Positions 20,690-33,137 of a stretch of DNA of 64,000 nt are shown one piece after another. The position numbers and the translations under genes were made by a program. The notes under the pieces were generated by a model, which saw only the letters and a program-made list of their open reading frames with translations, was not told the DNA's origin and made no database searches. Source of the stretch: Cryptomeria japonica (lineage: Eukaryota; Streptophyta; Pinopsida; Cupressales; Cupressaceae). Position 1 is the stretch's first letter; every line of letters begins with the position of its first letter. Where the stretch lies: the NCBI RefSeq assembly GCF_030272615.1, contig NC_081406.1:481957900-482021899 (forward strand), in the 5' to 3' direction.

Positions 20690-22565
20690 CTCTCTTGTAA
20701 GACCTCCACCTCCCTCCGAATAGGGGACAAAAGGTCCTCGTGTTGTTCTACATTCCTTTGGGATCTGTGTGCTATCTATGAGGAACTCAGAACATGTGCA
20801 GTCACAATAAGGTCTATCACTGCATTCTGAATTAGATAACTCCTCTCCTAGATGATAGCTGCAAGAAAGATAGAAATTTCTCATTAGTAACACTCTATAC
20901 CATCAAATCTAAAATGGGTAAGATACATAAGTTAATCAACAATAGGGCACCTTACCTAGATCTCCCTCTCGCCAATAGGGATCCTGGACAACGACCGCCT
21001 AAGACTAGGGCCCGCTAGGCCCTCCGTGCTCATACTAGCTCTATACAGTAGGTGTGGGCCAATGGGGACTAGGATCAGGATCCCTTTCTTCCTGCAATGG
21101 GAGACTCAGTAGATCTAGGGCTCTGGTATCCTCCCTAGAGTGATGGACTATATCTGACTTATCCTCATCCTCCTCATCCTCCTCGTCCTTATCCTGCTCA
21201 TCATTCTCCTTGTAATCCTCATCCTCATCATCCTCCTTGTCCTCCTCATCATATCCATCTTGATCTCCCTCTCTGGTATTAGGATCACCTCCATCTCTGC
21301 CTACCTCCCACTCCTCTACATTGTCAGCCTGATCATCTTAATCCTCCTCGAATGCATCAGATCCCTCTCCATCACCTGACTATCTTCATGGTTCGTGGTT
21401 CCCTCCAGGGAAGTCTACTAGGAAAATGGATGTAGGGTATGTCCTCCCCCACCATGTGATGTATCATCGATGTGTGATTGAATCATCTCTATAATCTATC
21501 GCTATGTCCTGATCTGACCCATCTGAATCTATGATGTCGATCTCATCATTGGTAGGCCTAGGAATAACTCCTAGCCTCGATATCACTCATGAGTGTTGGA
21601 TGTATACATGCACGTTAGTAGGAACATAGTGCTCAAACCCAAACAGTCACCGAACGCGATCGAAGTAGAAGGGAATGACTATGTGGCTATACCATTCCTC
21701 TAGTAGATGGTTCCTCTACATGCTGAACATCTACCCATGTATCCCTGCCCACATGGACATCTTGAGGTAGGGTCTCCATATGATCCCACATGCTTTCAAT
21801 CTATCCAAACTCAACCTCCAATACAGGAGATCTCCTAATCACCACTCACGAGTAAGAGGATAATCATATACCCTAGGCTACTCTGGGACTAGCTCTATAG
21901 GGGCTCCATTAGGCTTAGTGAAGGTAATATGCTCAAACATCCACACTTGTAGTAGCGTGCATGTCATCAGGATGCATCCCTATCCAAACACATACTCCCC
22001 AAGGTCATGATAGAGATGCACAACCATGCTTTGACCCCAAGAGTATACTCTCCTGTGTCTCTCCATAGCTCATATGGCATAGATCAATCCTCCATGCATA
22101 TGTGTGTCGTGCCCATTATGATAAATAGCTAATGCAAGGGTCACAATAATGAGTTGCCTCACCAATGGAACCTTGCTAGTAGGGTGTAGGAGCCAGCTAA
22201 GCATAATGCAACCCCTCATTTCATTGGGTATCACTCTCCCCATAGCATATACCTGCTCTCTCCTATAATCCTCATCTATCCAGTTAGATTGATATCTAAT
22301 AGTCTCTCCTCTAATGGGTAGGCACAGAATGTGGTATACATCCTCAAGGGTGATAATCATCTCCCCCATAGGTAGTGAGATTGTCGAGGTGTTTGCATCC
22401 CACCTCTCCATCAGTTCCATCAACATCGTAGAATGGAATCAGATGGCCATAATGGTCATCGCATCCCACAAACCCACTACATGTAGCAAATCTCTCTCTC
22501 TCTCTCTCTTGTTGTCAACCTTGAGATCTACTCCCAAAGGCTCTGAAAGGTGAGACTGATGGTAT
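20690..22565 (-). pseudogene. Plant mobile domain (PMD, MAIN-like) protein with acidic tail, antisense in the Tat-like element
   Basis: The minus frame at 22,426-22,070 begins near FHSTMLMELMERWDAN and has ISLPMGEMIITLEDVYHILC, LPIRGETIRYQSNW and WLLHPTSKVPLV. This matches the PMD pattern (L..ERW....TF.LP.GE.TITL.DV..L.GLPI.G). Past a stop at about 22,068 the frame continues with RVYSWGQSMVVHLYHDLGEY, then LLQVWMFEHITFTKP (the LLQ.W.YEH block of PMD). Around 21,150-21,310 it encodes an Asp/Glu-rich tail. Several stops show it is dead. PMD proteins occur as host silencing factors (MAIN/MAIL1) and as cargo in plant transposons. Here it lies tail to tail with gypsy pol, between pol and the presumed 3' LTR. 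Confidence 0.82.
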
Positions 22566-23584
22566 GCTCATGGATGTAAGGTAGTGTCTGTAAAATGCAA
22601 AGTAATCTATCATGATTAATCGATCAATCATCAATCATTATATAATCAAAGCAATCATTTTATCAATTCTAGCATTCATCGCCTGATCTTGTATTGTCGT
22701 TGGTCACCCCAAACAGGGACCAGGGCGACCTGAGTGGACTAGGGTGCCCTACTAGGACCATGGTGGCCAAAGGGGACCATGGCATCCCCTTGGGACCAGG
22801 GAACCCTAGGACCCCTAGATTTCCAAAGGGAGGGACCTGACTCAGACTAGGTGATGACATCATGACTCCTGAAGACTATGAAAAACATGAAAAAGTCAAA
22901 TGCAGTCAACGGAAGGTAAACTCACCTCATCGAGCAGTCGGTCGATGAGTATAGACTAGCATAGGATCTCCATCTGTGTAGGTAGCTCAGGTCGGTGTCA
23001 AGGTGTGATGGCTTGTATGTGGGCTCTTCTGTAGTGAATAGTGCCAAAAAGTTAGAAAGTGACAAATGAAGGTGTCACTTTCATATTTATGTGCTATGCA
23101 CTTTTTGACTTAATGTTTTTAAGTTAAAACCCTAATTTATGCATTTCTTCTTCAATCTATAATATCTGTAGTTAGGAAGCTTCGATTCTTGCACCATCGG
23201 TGGCATTGGAATCATGATTTTTCCCTCTTACTCTACATTAGTTCCATAATGTGTTTGTATGAGAAATCAAGCCTTGTTGTGAACTTCCTTCATCAAATCT
23301 TTATCACAATTCTCTATGGAAAACATGATACCCTATTTCACCTCACTAATAAGAAAGTCGAAACAGGAGGGAATATAGCTACCCATGAATTTCATCACCT
23401 TCCTTAGTAAGCATTAGGTGATTTTGTGATCTAACATGTGGTTTTGTAGGTTGTGGTTCGTAACTGTGTACTGCAGATACCGCTGGGGGCTTCGTTCGAC
23501 AACTTATGGATATATCCTTTTTCAAATGATGTTTATTTTTTTATACTTTATCTTGCATATGCATGTAGCATCATACAAACACTA
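22566..23584. other. No gene seen; GC-rich low-complexity patch
   Basis: About 1 kb between the PMD 5' end and the purine tract. Bases 22,690-22,830 are made of short imperfect repeats around GGACCA(G/T)GG. The remainder is AT-rich with no recognised frame. It may be the PMD leader or promoter region. Confidence 0.5.
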
Positions 23585-23598
23585 AAGTGGGGGCTAAA
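23585..23598 (+). promoter_or_regulatory. Possible polypurine tract of the Tat-like element
   Basis: AAAGTGGGGGCTAAA followed by TG at 23,599 fits a gypsy-type purine tract abutting a 3' LTR on the same strand as pol. It is a short motif and is supported mainly by position. Confidence 0.45.
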
Positions 23599-24480
23599 TG
23601 GAGTGTCATAAACTGTACACCCCTTCTAGGGTGGTACAATTTCATACTTAGGTTAGCACCCACCTTAGTGTGTCTTGCATCTTTCATTTCTAATTCCCAT
23701 TTAAGTATTTAATTAATTAATTTAATTAAATCTAAGGTCATGTTTCATCACTTTACATATCATAAAGTTGGGCCCTTTACCCTAAGTGTGCCCCTTTTCA
23801 TCTTATTCCTCCAATTAATCATTTAATTATAAACCTTAATTATGTCTTATTTTGACCATTTAGGCCCGATTTCGCATATCAAAACATCTCAAAATCAGTT
23901 GTAACTTTGAGATGTCCTCTAATATCATCATATCTAATGGACTCAAAAATTTGGTGAAAAGTTGGTTGGACCATGGCGGGAATGCACATGGTCCGTGACT
24001 TTTCCCCCAAAATTTTCAGGACCACAATCCTATGATATAATAATGCTTAACCCCAAAATATTAGTAGGAAATTCAAATCCTAGGTCGGCCTAAACTTGAA
24101 ATTAAGATCTAGGGTTTCATACTTAAGAGTTGTCTTTCTTCATTTGAAGGGGTCTTCTAAGAATCTAAGAGCAGGTTTTTGGAGTATTAGAGCTTTCTTT
24201 GCAATGAAAGAGTAAATCTTTGAAGTCTTCAATAATATTCAACATTCATCCATCAAACATTCATCAAGCATCATTTTATCAATTGGGGGCTTTTGAAGAT
24301 GTAGAAGAACAATATGAGATCACCGATTGACGATTGGCACCAACCCCTGATTTAGGGCACCAGTCCAAGGAGAACCAACCCCTAACTTGTTTATGGGCTA
24401 CAACCCAAAGGAGGTACAACCCCTGCACCGAGCTACAACTCATTTTTCACAATAAAAACATTAATTAAAAAAGTATTTGT
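23599..24480 (+). repeat. Possible 3' LTR of the Tat-like element
   Basis: It starts TGGAGTGTCATAAACTGTAC after the candidate purine tract and has no coding sequence. No second copy lies in the window, so neither end can be confirmed; the right limit is a guess made where the sequence character changes. Confidence 0.3.
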
Positions 24481-24483
24481 CTT

Positions 24484-26480
24484 GTTACAAGTGAATCTTG
24501 TAACCATTTCATATACCTTACTCTGTTGGTGAGATACCTTCTCTGCTACACTGACTCACTCTTCTGCTACTCTATTTTGTTGCTTATCTTTTGGTAAACT
24601 CTACTGATACACCTCTCCTCTTCTTCTTCTCTACTAGATCTCCACCTTATTCTCTTTTCTTCACCAGTATAATACTTTGTCAGTTCTCTGCCTACCTTCT
24701 CTGCAGCATCCTTCACTTCTGCTCTGTCGGTATGGTCACTACCGATTCTACTCTTGTACCGGCTGAACACTTCAACCTGATTCTCACTCAGTCTTACTCT
24801 TTTTTGAGATACTCATTGAGAACTTGGCTAATTTTCTCTTACATGCAAAAGTAACACACTTCATAGTAGCACAATATTCTTCTCTTCGACAGCAATGAAC
24901 AATGTCTTTGGCCTGCATATTTATAGCCAGGTTTTCCCGCCAAAAGCCAATTCAAAATCATGGGCAGTTAGGGTTTTCTCATCATCCGCAAGGAAAACCA
25001 AATCTAATTAGATCTTCCTTGATCTGATATTCCTGACAACCAATAGTACACCTCTTCCATTATCGCACCTTCTTGATCACGCCTTCTATCTCTGGCGATC
25101 TTCTTTTTCCTTATCGACTGATCTCTTGGTCAAATACCAAAATTTGTCTTGTTGTTTCCTTCAACCACCTTGATCTTCTCAATCACTCTTAGTTGGCTCA
25201 TAGTTGTCCTCTAGACCTCGAGCCGCAAACCTCTGCAAGGACACTACAACACATCTCATGAATTATGGTATCTTCCATCAAGTTCGACCAACCCTGCAAC
25301 TACCCCGTCGGTGTACATTCCATCTTCATCCAAATGCAAGTTTGCCACCTTGAATCCAAGTGGCATCCATGTCAACCATCTGCCAACTTGGCTCTTCATG
25401 TCGGTCCAGATAGGATGACCGACCAAACACTCTACTGGTTTCTCTTCTTTGTCAGTTTACTAATCCTACAAGTTAAACCCTCAACCTGATCTGCCATCAA
25501 CCTTGCACTCTGCTTCTATTCTGATGAAGTCGATCAATAGTCTTACTAACCTTCATTATGTACATCTTCATCAGATGGGGAGTCTTCTTCATCTTCACCT
25601 TGGCCATATTACCGGTTGACTTACATATCGATAAACACTCTTGATGACACTCTGTCATCAACCTTCATCAGACACCATCTTCAGTCAGGCCACATTCCTC
25701 TATTTGCATCTGCTCAGCCTTGCCTTCTCCTTGATTAGCTCGAACCATATCACAACTAGTTTGTCAAGATGACAAATAAATCACTCTTCTTGTGTATCGG
25801 CATCTTAACATGCCTTTTATGTTGGTCCAGTGCATTACCTAGTGGAGTGACACCTTGTCTTCTGCATCCTGCAATGTACTCATGTGACTTCCTTATTTGT
25901 GTAACATATCTTCAAATAGGCACATGTGATCCGGTGTGGGCACATTCATTGTTAGTCATTGCTTCTCATGATGACTGCATCTTCATCAGGTCATATTCCT
26001 ATTGTCCTGCAACCTTACAACATACCTGTGATCTGTTCATTCTTCTCCTTTAGTGTTGATGCAATTTAGGTAACATTCTGCCTCTTCATCACAAACAACA
26101 TCCAAGAACCTTTCTCATCCTGCTTGTACATTGGTCATGACATTTGTAGGTAGACAACCACTCACTTGGTTGAACTGACTTCCCCATATCAACACATCAC
26201 TTACTAGCTGACTTGTTTTCCTTACCAATGACGCACTCTACCGGTACTGCTCACCATACCATTCCATCCACATAATTCAGGCACCAACCTATGTACCGGG
26301 GTTATCTTTCTTACCTTAGCAGTGTTCTACAACACAACATGATATCAAAGATATCTCAACTTGTATTCCTCCTTGACAGTGTTACACATACATCTCTCAT
26401 ACCAGTACTCATCCCATACCGGTTGACATCAATGACAACCCAATGCCAACACACCCAAGTTTCTTGCACAGACATTTTTA
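24484..26480 (-). repeat. Probable LTR fragment (minus orientation), CCGGT-rich
   Basis: The region has several CCGGT/ACCGG motifs like the LTRs of elements A and C. On the minus strand it has a TATA-like GGCTATAAATATGC (24,914-24,928), followed by a purine-rich leader-like stretch. That layout suits an LTR promoter/R/U5. An inverted repeat, GTTACAAG/CTTGTAAC, sits at 24,484-24,504. No partner LTR or target duplication was found, so it is a truncated or solo LTR at best. Confidence 0.35.
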
Positions 26481-26982
26481 GTACATTATCAACTATTCCT
26501 GGAGGTGGAAATCACCAACATGGGGGTTTGACTAAGGCAAAACCCTATATAGCCACCCCAAACCTTCCCTTTTCAGCTGTTGGTGCAAAAACAGGCATCT
26601 GGAGGCAGTTTCAGATCTGGAAAAGGCATCAACGCCACCCAGAAGTCTTAGAAGTGCAAAAATCTATCAAGGATAGGGGCATGGTGTCTTGGTCCTGCCC
26701 AGGATAGTGGCGTGGCACCATGGTCTTGCCCTCTGTCTGCAGGACTTGATAGAACAGTACTTTGTAGATCTTAGAATCCCTTCTGTCAGTTGTAGCTCCA
26801 GAATTGCATAATCAAAATAGTGGCGTGGCACACTGGTCTCGAACATTTTTGCTCAGATTTCAGACACATGTGCACCTCTAATTTGGCCTTCTGATCTATA
26901 CTTTTAGTAGTGTATCAGTTGTTCTTTGATCTGAATTATTAGATTAGGATTTTCTTGCTTACTTTCTTTTTAGGTTAGATTG
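26481..26982 (+). other. Promoter/leader-like flank of element C, no gene seen
   Basis: It contains CCCTATATAGCC (about 26,551-26,562). It also has three imperfect copies of a TGGCGTGGCACC(A/C)TGGTC-type motif between 26,676 and 26,850. This looks like part of an older LTR or leader. Element C inserted at 26,982; the same host sequence resumes at 34,211. Confidence 0.35.
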
Positions 26983-28054
26983 TGTTGGCTTGATGATGAT
27001 TGTAATAAATTCATCATATGTTGTCATTAATGAAACACATACACACATATGTTTATATTATCTACCGGTGTAACTTCAAAGTTGTTTACACTACAACCGG
27101 TATACTAAAGGTTTATTTCTAACCGGTACTTGGCGACAACTGGTGTATGCATGAAGTAACCACTCAGTTATATGTGTCTCAACATCAACTTGAAGATCCA
27201 ACGAAGACTATCTCAGAAGTGTCAAGTCAAGTGATTTAACTCTAACCAATATTTAGTGTTCCAACCAATAATCATAGATTGTGTCATGAGTTATCACCAC
27301 CGGCAATTTTTGGTGCTATTTCTGTGATGAGTTATGATCACTTGAATAGATACACTGCACCTAGGTAATGGTGTTATGATTTCTTGAGGCTGACATGAAA
27401 TCTAAATGCGTATATATTGATATCACAATGAATTATGTTATATGAGTAAAAATGATATGTTGTGTGCAAAAGGCAAAAGTGTTAAGATGCAGAGTATGTT
27501 GAGAAGCAGTAGTGATTATTCTTAGAAGGATCTGATCAAGCAAGTATTGTGCTACATAGACAGATCAAACAAATCCTGTTGTCTTCTAACAATTACAATA
27601 GAATTACAATCCCCTATAACCGGGTAAGCTTCATTGTTCAAATTCTCTAATAGGGTGATCCATTAGTTTGGATTCAAAAATCCTCTACTGAGGTTACTCC
27701 TAATAGGGTACTACCTTTCACAGGGTATAAGCTTTTAATCAAGCTTTGGGATCTCTAACAAGATTCGCTCCTAGCAGAGCACTTTGTAGACCTTAACCGG
27801 TCAATTATCTATTACTACAGATAGTTAACTTGTGAGTTCCATCTCATTGTGGTTTTTACCTATTTGGGTTTTCCATGTACAAACACTTGTGTAATGGTGG
27901 ATGTTTTACTTATTGCGGATGTTGTTATATCATTTTGGATTACATGCATTGTGTTTAAAAGTTTTGTTAAGTTCATCTACCAGTTAGTGTTTGAAGTAGT
28001 TTTATTTTTGGTGCCACTGATTCACCCCCTTCTCAGTGCTTTTTAAGTCCATCA
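26983..28054 (+). repeat. 5' LTR of element C
   Basis: It begins TGTTGGCTTGATGATGATT and ends AAGTCCATCA. It matches 33,138-34,210 along its whole length with scattered substitutions and small indels. A TATA-like GCGTATATATTG lies near 27,409. Confidence 0.94.
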
Positions 28055-28070
28055 ATTGGTATCCGAGCCT
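28055..28070 (+). promoter_or_regulatory. Primer-binding site of element C
   Basis: ATTGGTATCCGAGCC directly follows the LTR and matches the plant initiator-Met site TGGTATCAGAGC with one or two differences. Confidence 0.88.
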
Positions 28071-28116
28071 AACATCTTTGAAGCCTAATCGCTTAGAAGA
28101 GAGCCTTGAAACCACC

Positions 28117-29302
28117 ATGGGGGACATGAGCTACTTTGAGATGGCTAGAGAGCTTGAAGCTAGTAGAAATGAGCTTGAAACCCTTAGGGTCAAACTGAAA
28201 GCTTCACAAGTCAGAAGGAGAGAGCTAACTGAACATCTGTTGGAGATATTTGATAACAGTTCTTTAGATGAGGCCAATATTGATGCTTTAGCTGAGGAGG
28301 TTGAAAAGTTAAATGGTGAGAAACTAAATCTGAGGAGAGAGCTAGAAGGTTTTACTATCCGACTAAGTCAGGAACTGGAAGCCAGAAGAGCAAATGAAGA
28401 TATTATCAAGGAAAGAGATCAAGATATTGCCAAGATCAAGTGAGAAAATGTCACTATGCATGAGCATTTGGTTGCCAGAAAAGAGAAGAAAAGGGGAAAT
28501 TACAGCTAGACCTTGAACTAGGATCATCTCTAAGAGAGAACCTATCAAAACATAATGAAGATCTCACCAGGAAGCTCACCAAAACTAATGAGAAACTGGA
28601 AAAGTTCAACAAGAGTTATACCTTGCTTGAAGAAAAAATTCAATCACAAAGGATGAAAGGTGATACCTCTGGACTTGGTTTTAACACATCTGAGAAAGGA
28701 GAATCATCTAGTACAAAGAGCAACGCTCTTAAGAATAAATCTGCTCCTAAGATCAAGAAACCTCCTGGTATGTCTAAGAAATTTGAAGGTCATTGCTTCA
28801 CTATGGAATGTATGGACATAGATCAACTGAGTGCAGCTATGGAGCAAATAATCTTGTACCGCATATGCATTCAAGACCAAATGGTAACCAGATGAGGAAT
28901 TTTGACAACCGGGTCAACATGAGCTGGCAAAGACCCTACGACAACCGGTTTAGTCCATTTGAGATGGAAAAGGTAACAAATGTCATTTGCATCATCTATA
29001 ATAACTTTAGTCATGTGGCTATGAACTGTAGAAGAAGAATCAGGAGAGGAAATGCAAGACCTTGGAAATCATTTAGAATGGCTTGCTATCACTGCAACAA
29101 ACTAGGGCACTTGGCAAAATTCTACAGATCCAGGAAGAACCAACCGGTCAACCCTTCTAAAGATGAGAAAGGAAAGCAGAAAGTTAATGTTAAAGAAACA
29201 AGAGAGGAAATGAATCGAACTTGGAAGAAGAAAAGTGATGATTCACCTAGAGAACAAATTATTTATTCACCCAGTGAAGAGAATCCTACACTAGTGAATT
29301 AA
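28117..29302 (+). pseudogene. Element C ORF1: coiled-coil, zinc-knuckle gag-like protein
   Basis: The start ATG at 28,117 (ACCACCATGGGG) gives MGDMSYFEMARELEASRNEL. A heptad-rich Glu/Leu/Arg coiled coil follows to the stop at 28,441; the coil continues in shifted frames to about 28,680. A TSGLGFNTSEKGESSS segment corresponds to GLDFETGESSG of element A and SGLGFEADE of element D. Knuckles are degenerate: a first with MYGHRSTEC, then CIIYNNFSHVAMNC and CYHCNKLGHLAKFY. The C-terminal ETREEMNRTWKKK corresponds to EVKQEFSKQW in A. The ORF ends at 29,302. It would be an RNA-packaging structural protein; no capsid domain is recognisable. Confidence 0.82.
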
Positions 29303-29742
29303 GTGTTTTCATATGGCTAAGGGGAGCTTAACAGTAAATCTATCTCCAGACCCCTTGAAGTGAATATGTGGTAAGAGAATTTGAAAGCATGAAATTTTGA
29401 TAACTCTTTGTCATTTAGTTATCAACCAGTTTTTTCCTTGAAGTGGTGTAATTAGGGTTTGTAACCCTAACAGGCGAGCATTTAATGTTGTTGGTAAAAA
29501 GGATAAAAGCGAGTTTTCACTTTGTTATTTTTACCCTAACGCATTTGAGAAAAGACTTTTGAGCGCTTGGAGAGTCTAGAAGAGTTTGTTAGCTAATTTC
29601 AGTTGAAGTTTCATTAAGATTTGTGTGTTCAAGCTAATTTGAAGGTTGTAAAAGACTGAACTAGTGTGCACTTGGGGTATTCAACCGGTAAATGAGGCAG
29701 CTTGTGCGAAAAATTCTTGCTGCGAAATCTAGTTTATCTGAA

Positions 29743-32700
29743 ATGGCATTGTCTTCAAAGACAGTAGGGAAATTAATGATCACATCTGAACCTATGGAAG
29801 CTGTAAAAGAAGATAAGATTGTGTCTTATAATGCATTATCACTAGTTCCAAGTGGTGTTGTCATCAAGGGAGATTTGTCCAGTTATATTGATTGCAAAAT
29901 TGAGGATTTAGGGTCATTGTCTATATATACTTAGTTGAAATCACTTTGTGATGAGAATGAGAAAATTCAAACAGAGTACATTAGGGTTTTCGAGAAAGGT
30001 TTTCACAATGCCACTTACTTCCATGAAGATTTTGAAGAAGATCATATTAGAATTATCTTGAGTAGAGTTCATGGTGAGAATATGTACTTAGAAAGAACTC
30101 ACACAATAACCAAGGAATCCATTCAAGTGGTATCTAGTTTTTACTCAATCGGTGAAGTACCCGTGCTTAGACGAATTTCAAAAGAGACACTATACTCTCT
30201 AACCAGATCAACATCCGATAAATAAGCTTTTTCTGTTAACAATATCAGGGACCCAGTGGTGAAATGGCAGCTATGGTTATAGGCTACCAAGTATTTTATT
30301 CCAGTAGACTGAATAGTGTTCCATCAGTAGCAGTGCATACTTCTTACATGATGATAGCTGAAAATGCTAACTATGACCTATGTGAGGCCATAAGAAGCCA
30401 ATTAATGTTAAATCTATAGTCTATCAAGAAGGATAACAACCTAAAGTTTAAATATGGACAGCTATTGATCGGGCTATTCCTTTATTTTCAGAATTTCCTA
30501 CCAGGAATCAAAGATCTTGAATGGTCTAAGGATCTATTGGTATCCACTTAGATCAAGAACAACATCAAGGATGTGAAGAATACTTTTTCTGTTGATATGA
30601 ACAAATATTTCAATGAGTTTTAGAAAAAGATGTGCATGAGATTTAGATTGCCTGAGGATGTGGTAAAACAATTTTCCAAGGACATTGTTTTTACAGTTAC
30701 CACTAATTACTGTTTAATGTAGGCAATTGAGCCAAGAGAAGAAGAAATGGAAGATATGAGTTATGAGGTGAACTATGATTTACTGATTGGCTATGCTAAT
30801 ACCCTATTAGCATCTCCAAAAGATAAAAAGAAGGCAAAACTGGATATTGTTGTAGTTCAGGATACTCAAGCTGAAACCAATATTGTTCCTACCACAAGTG
30901 GGAAAGGTAAGAAAAAGAAAGGTGAGGATGCACCTCCAGTGATGAAAAGTACTAGAATGCCACAGAGTGTCGAAAACAAAAAGGAACCGGAACCTAAGGT
31001 GTACATGAAAAAGGAGACAAAGAAAAGAGGTTGGAAGTTAATTCTTCAAGAAGAATCTGAAGGAACTGATACTGAAGAAGAACCTAAGAAGATGAAAGCT
31101 ACCGATAGAGTAGCAAAGTTAGTGAAAAATGTGCAAAAGGAAATTGTGCCTATTGACATCTCGACTTTCAAGCCTGATACTCACTTTGAAAGAATAATGA
31201 AGACATTAAGGAGGAACAAATTTGACAATGTCAAAGAACATTTTGATTCCTTCACTAAAGATGAGAAGGAGCAATCCATTCAGTAGGTAATCACTCATTT
31301 GTGTCATTACAATAGATTTCCACATGATCTTGAAAAGGATATCTCAAATTATTTGTACACTATTCTTTTGAATAAATGGGAGGAAGCTATAAAATTGGAA
31401 AAAGAAATTATTGATGAGATATTTGTACAATATTTTCCCAATTTGTCTAAGGATAAAATAAGTACTTTAGTTGATCAGTACAAAATTCAATTTGCTTTCA
31501 AATCAAGGAGATTGAAGCTACTAAGTGGAAAGAGGACAATTATTGAGACTGAGACTCATCAAATAGCATGTGAAATCAAACAGATGGAAGAGCTCATCCA
31601 ATCCTCTAAAAATGAGGAAGATATTGCTAATAGACCTGAAATGGATGAAGAAGAGATTATACAAGTTGCTCAGGTCTATCCTATCAAGGAGAAGGATGAC
31701 ATCATTATTCATGATGTTGATGATGTTCAGGATACAATTGATCTATCTAGAGACATAACTGCACCAGATATGGAGCCACCCGTGATCACTGTCTTACAGG
31801 TTACTACAGTTGAGGAACCGACAACTCAACAAGGAGTGGATATTCCACCAGAAAAAGATAAACCTGAGAAACCCCAATCCCCACTGGTCTTACAAGATAC
31901 TCAGAAGGAATCTAATGAGAATGTTGTCACATAGACTTCTGAATAGCAAACAGAGAAAAACCAAGAGAAAGCAATCGTTAAGGTAACATCTTCTGAACTG
32001 GCAAAAACATTATTCAATCAGTAGACTGATGATGATGATGATTCATTAGGCATCTTAGGGCCTATCAATGTTGACAACATGAGTGCATCTAAAATGATGA
32101 AGATTGCAAATGTTATGCAATCTAGAGCGCACAAAAAGAGACTTAAAGAGCAAAGGATTGAAGCAAAAACTATTCAGAAAGCAATAGACATTTTGACAAA
32201 TCTCCTACTAGAAACTTCTACTGGACATCTATCTTCACCTATTACCAAGCTTGGTCAATTAGTCACTGATGCATTTGACCAACTCACATCACTTGAAGAA
32301 TCAGCCCATGTATGTGTAGAAAAGAGCTATAGGAAAAAGTGTGGAGAGCAGATCATGAAGGAAATTGATACCGACAAACTGGCTCTATCACATAATAAAG
32401 CTTTATTAGGAAAATCTATTGAAACAAGAGGAAAATATCTTGCTTCTACCTCTAATGTTTCATTCTATTATTTTGATATCACAAAAAGGCAAACAGAAAC
32501 AAAACAAGAGATAGAAAGGATATCCAATGCATATGTCCCACTTCAGGACTCTATATTTGCTTTTAGCAAATCTGTAGATGATTTGCGCAATAGGTTGGAT
32601 ACTTATGATCATGAGAAAGCAAAGAGAATCTGGTCACTAAAGTAATTGAAGTGTCAACTTACAACACAAGTGGACATCCTACAGAGAGCCTACACTAATA

Positions 32701-32876
32701 TTGAAGCTATTTTAGTTACCCCAGAAACTTGCTCACTGGATTCCATGGAAGAGTTCAATTCATAGATTATGTCTACATTTGAGTACACTGAGAACGTGCT
32801 AAAGACATGGACAAATTCCATATCACAGTTGAAGAAGAACTTTAATAATATTCTCATGAGACTAGCTTCTGCATAA
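29743..32876 (+). pseudogene. Element C ORF2: conserved protein of unknown function in place of pol
   Basis: It starts MALSSKTVGKLMITSEPMEA at 29,743, matching the MASSS start of element A. Next come PSGVVIKGDLSSYIDCKIED, then IRIILSRVHGEN..LERTH and ITKESIQVVSSFYS. After a frameshift near 30,225-30,290 come MVIGYQVFYS..LN, YDLCEAIRSQL and FKYGQLLIGLFLYFQNFLPG. From about 30,750 the protein is Lys/Glu-rich with helical, probably coiled, segments (31,300-31,650 and 32,079-32,640). It stops at 32,876, about 250 bp before the purine tract. There are at least eight stops. No catalytic motif of protease, RT, RNase H or integrase occurs. The order of blocks is the same as in A and D, which supports a real, once-selected protein. 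Confidence 0.78.
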
Positions 32877-33125
32877 ATCTTGATTCAGTTTTTCAAGTTG
32901 TTGTATATGCTGAACACTTTGATACAAATTTTCTATATATATATATATATTACTTTTTCAATTTGACATTGTTGTCAAAGCGGGAGTAGAAATATATATG
33001 TGTGTTTTTTAAAATTTTGTATAATGTATGCATTAAGGGGGAGCATGTGTATATGTGTAAATTTTGTTTTGTATGGACACTTAGCGATATTACTGTAAAA
33101 TTTTCTAAGTGTTGCCATCAATGCC

Positions 33126-33137
33126 AAAGGGGGAGAT
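33126..33137 (+). promoter_or_regulatory. Polypurine tract of element C
   Basis: AAAGGGGGAGAT lies immediately before the 3' LTR, within GTTGCCATCAATGCC plus the tract. The same ~30-bp context precedes the 3' LTRs of elements A and D. Similar tracts are common in plant copia elements. Confidence 0.9.

Larger units (their letters stand above)
483..24480 (+). mobile_element. Host Tat/Ogre-like Ty3/gypsy element, interrupted by two nested LTR elements
   Basis: Remaining parts are protease end and linker (483-1413), pol from RT to integrase (8131-11,595), a 3' region (11,596-12,366 and 20,685-23,584) with an antisense PMD gene, a possible purine tract and a possible 3' LTR. An archaeal-type RNase H after the normal RNase H is the hallmark of the Tat lineage. 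The pol frame before insertion A (ending in frame at 1413) continues in the same frame after it (from 8131), which shows that both halves were once one ORF. Insertion B at 12,367-20,684 has near-matching target duplications, so 12,366 and 20,685 were once adjacent. The 5' LTR and gag are outside the window or lost. The right limit is uncertain. Confidence 0.65.

Noticed and set aside
20672-20893. Cys-rich minus frame (SDRPYCDCTCSEF)
   Set aside because: It overlaps the edge of element B's LTR and host sequence, so it is a chance frame across a junction.
22669-22863. Minus frame rich in Gly/Pro (collagen-like look)
   Set aside because: Product of GGACCAGGG-type low-complexity DNA; no conserved pattern.
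25265-26707. Short plus frames between 25.2 and 26.7 kb as host exons
   Set aside because: Minus-strand promoter and CCGGT features suggest LTR sequence; frames are short, and no splice-linked domain is recognised.
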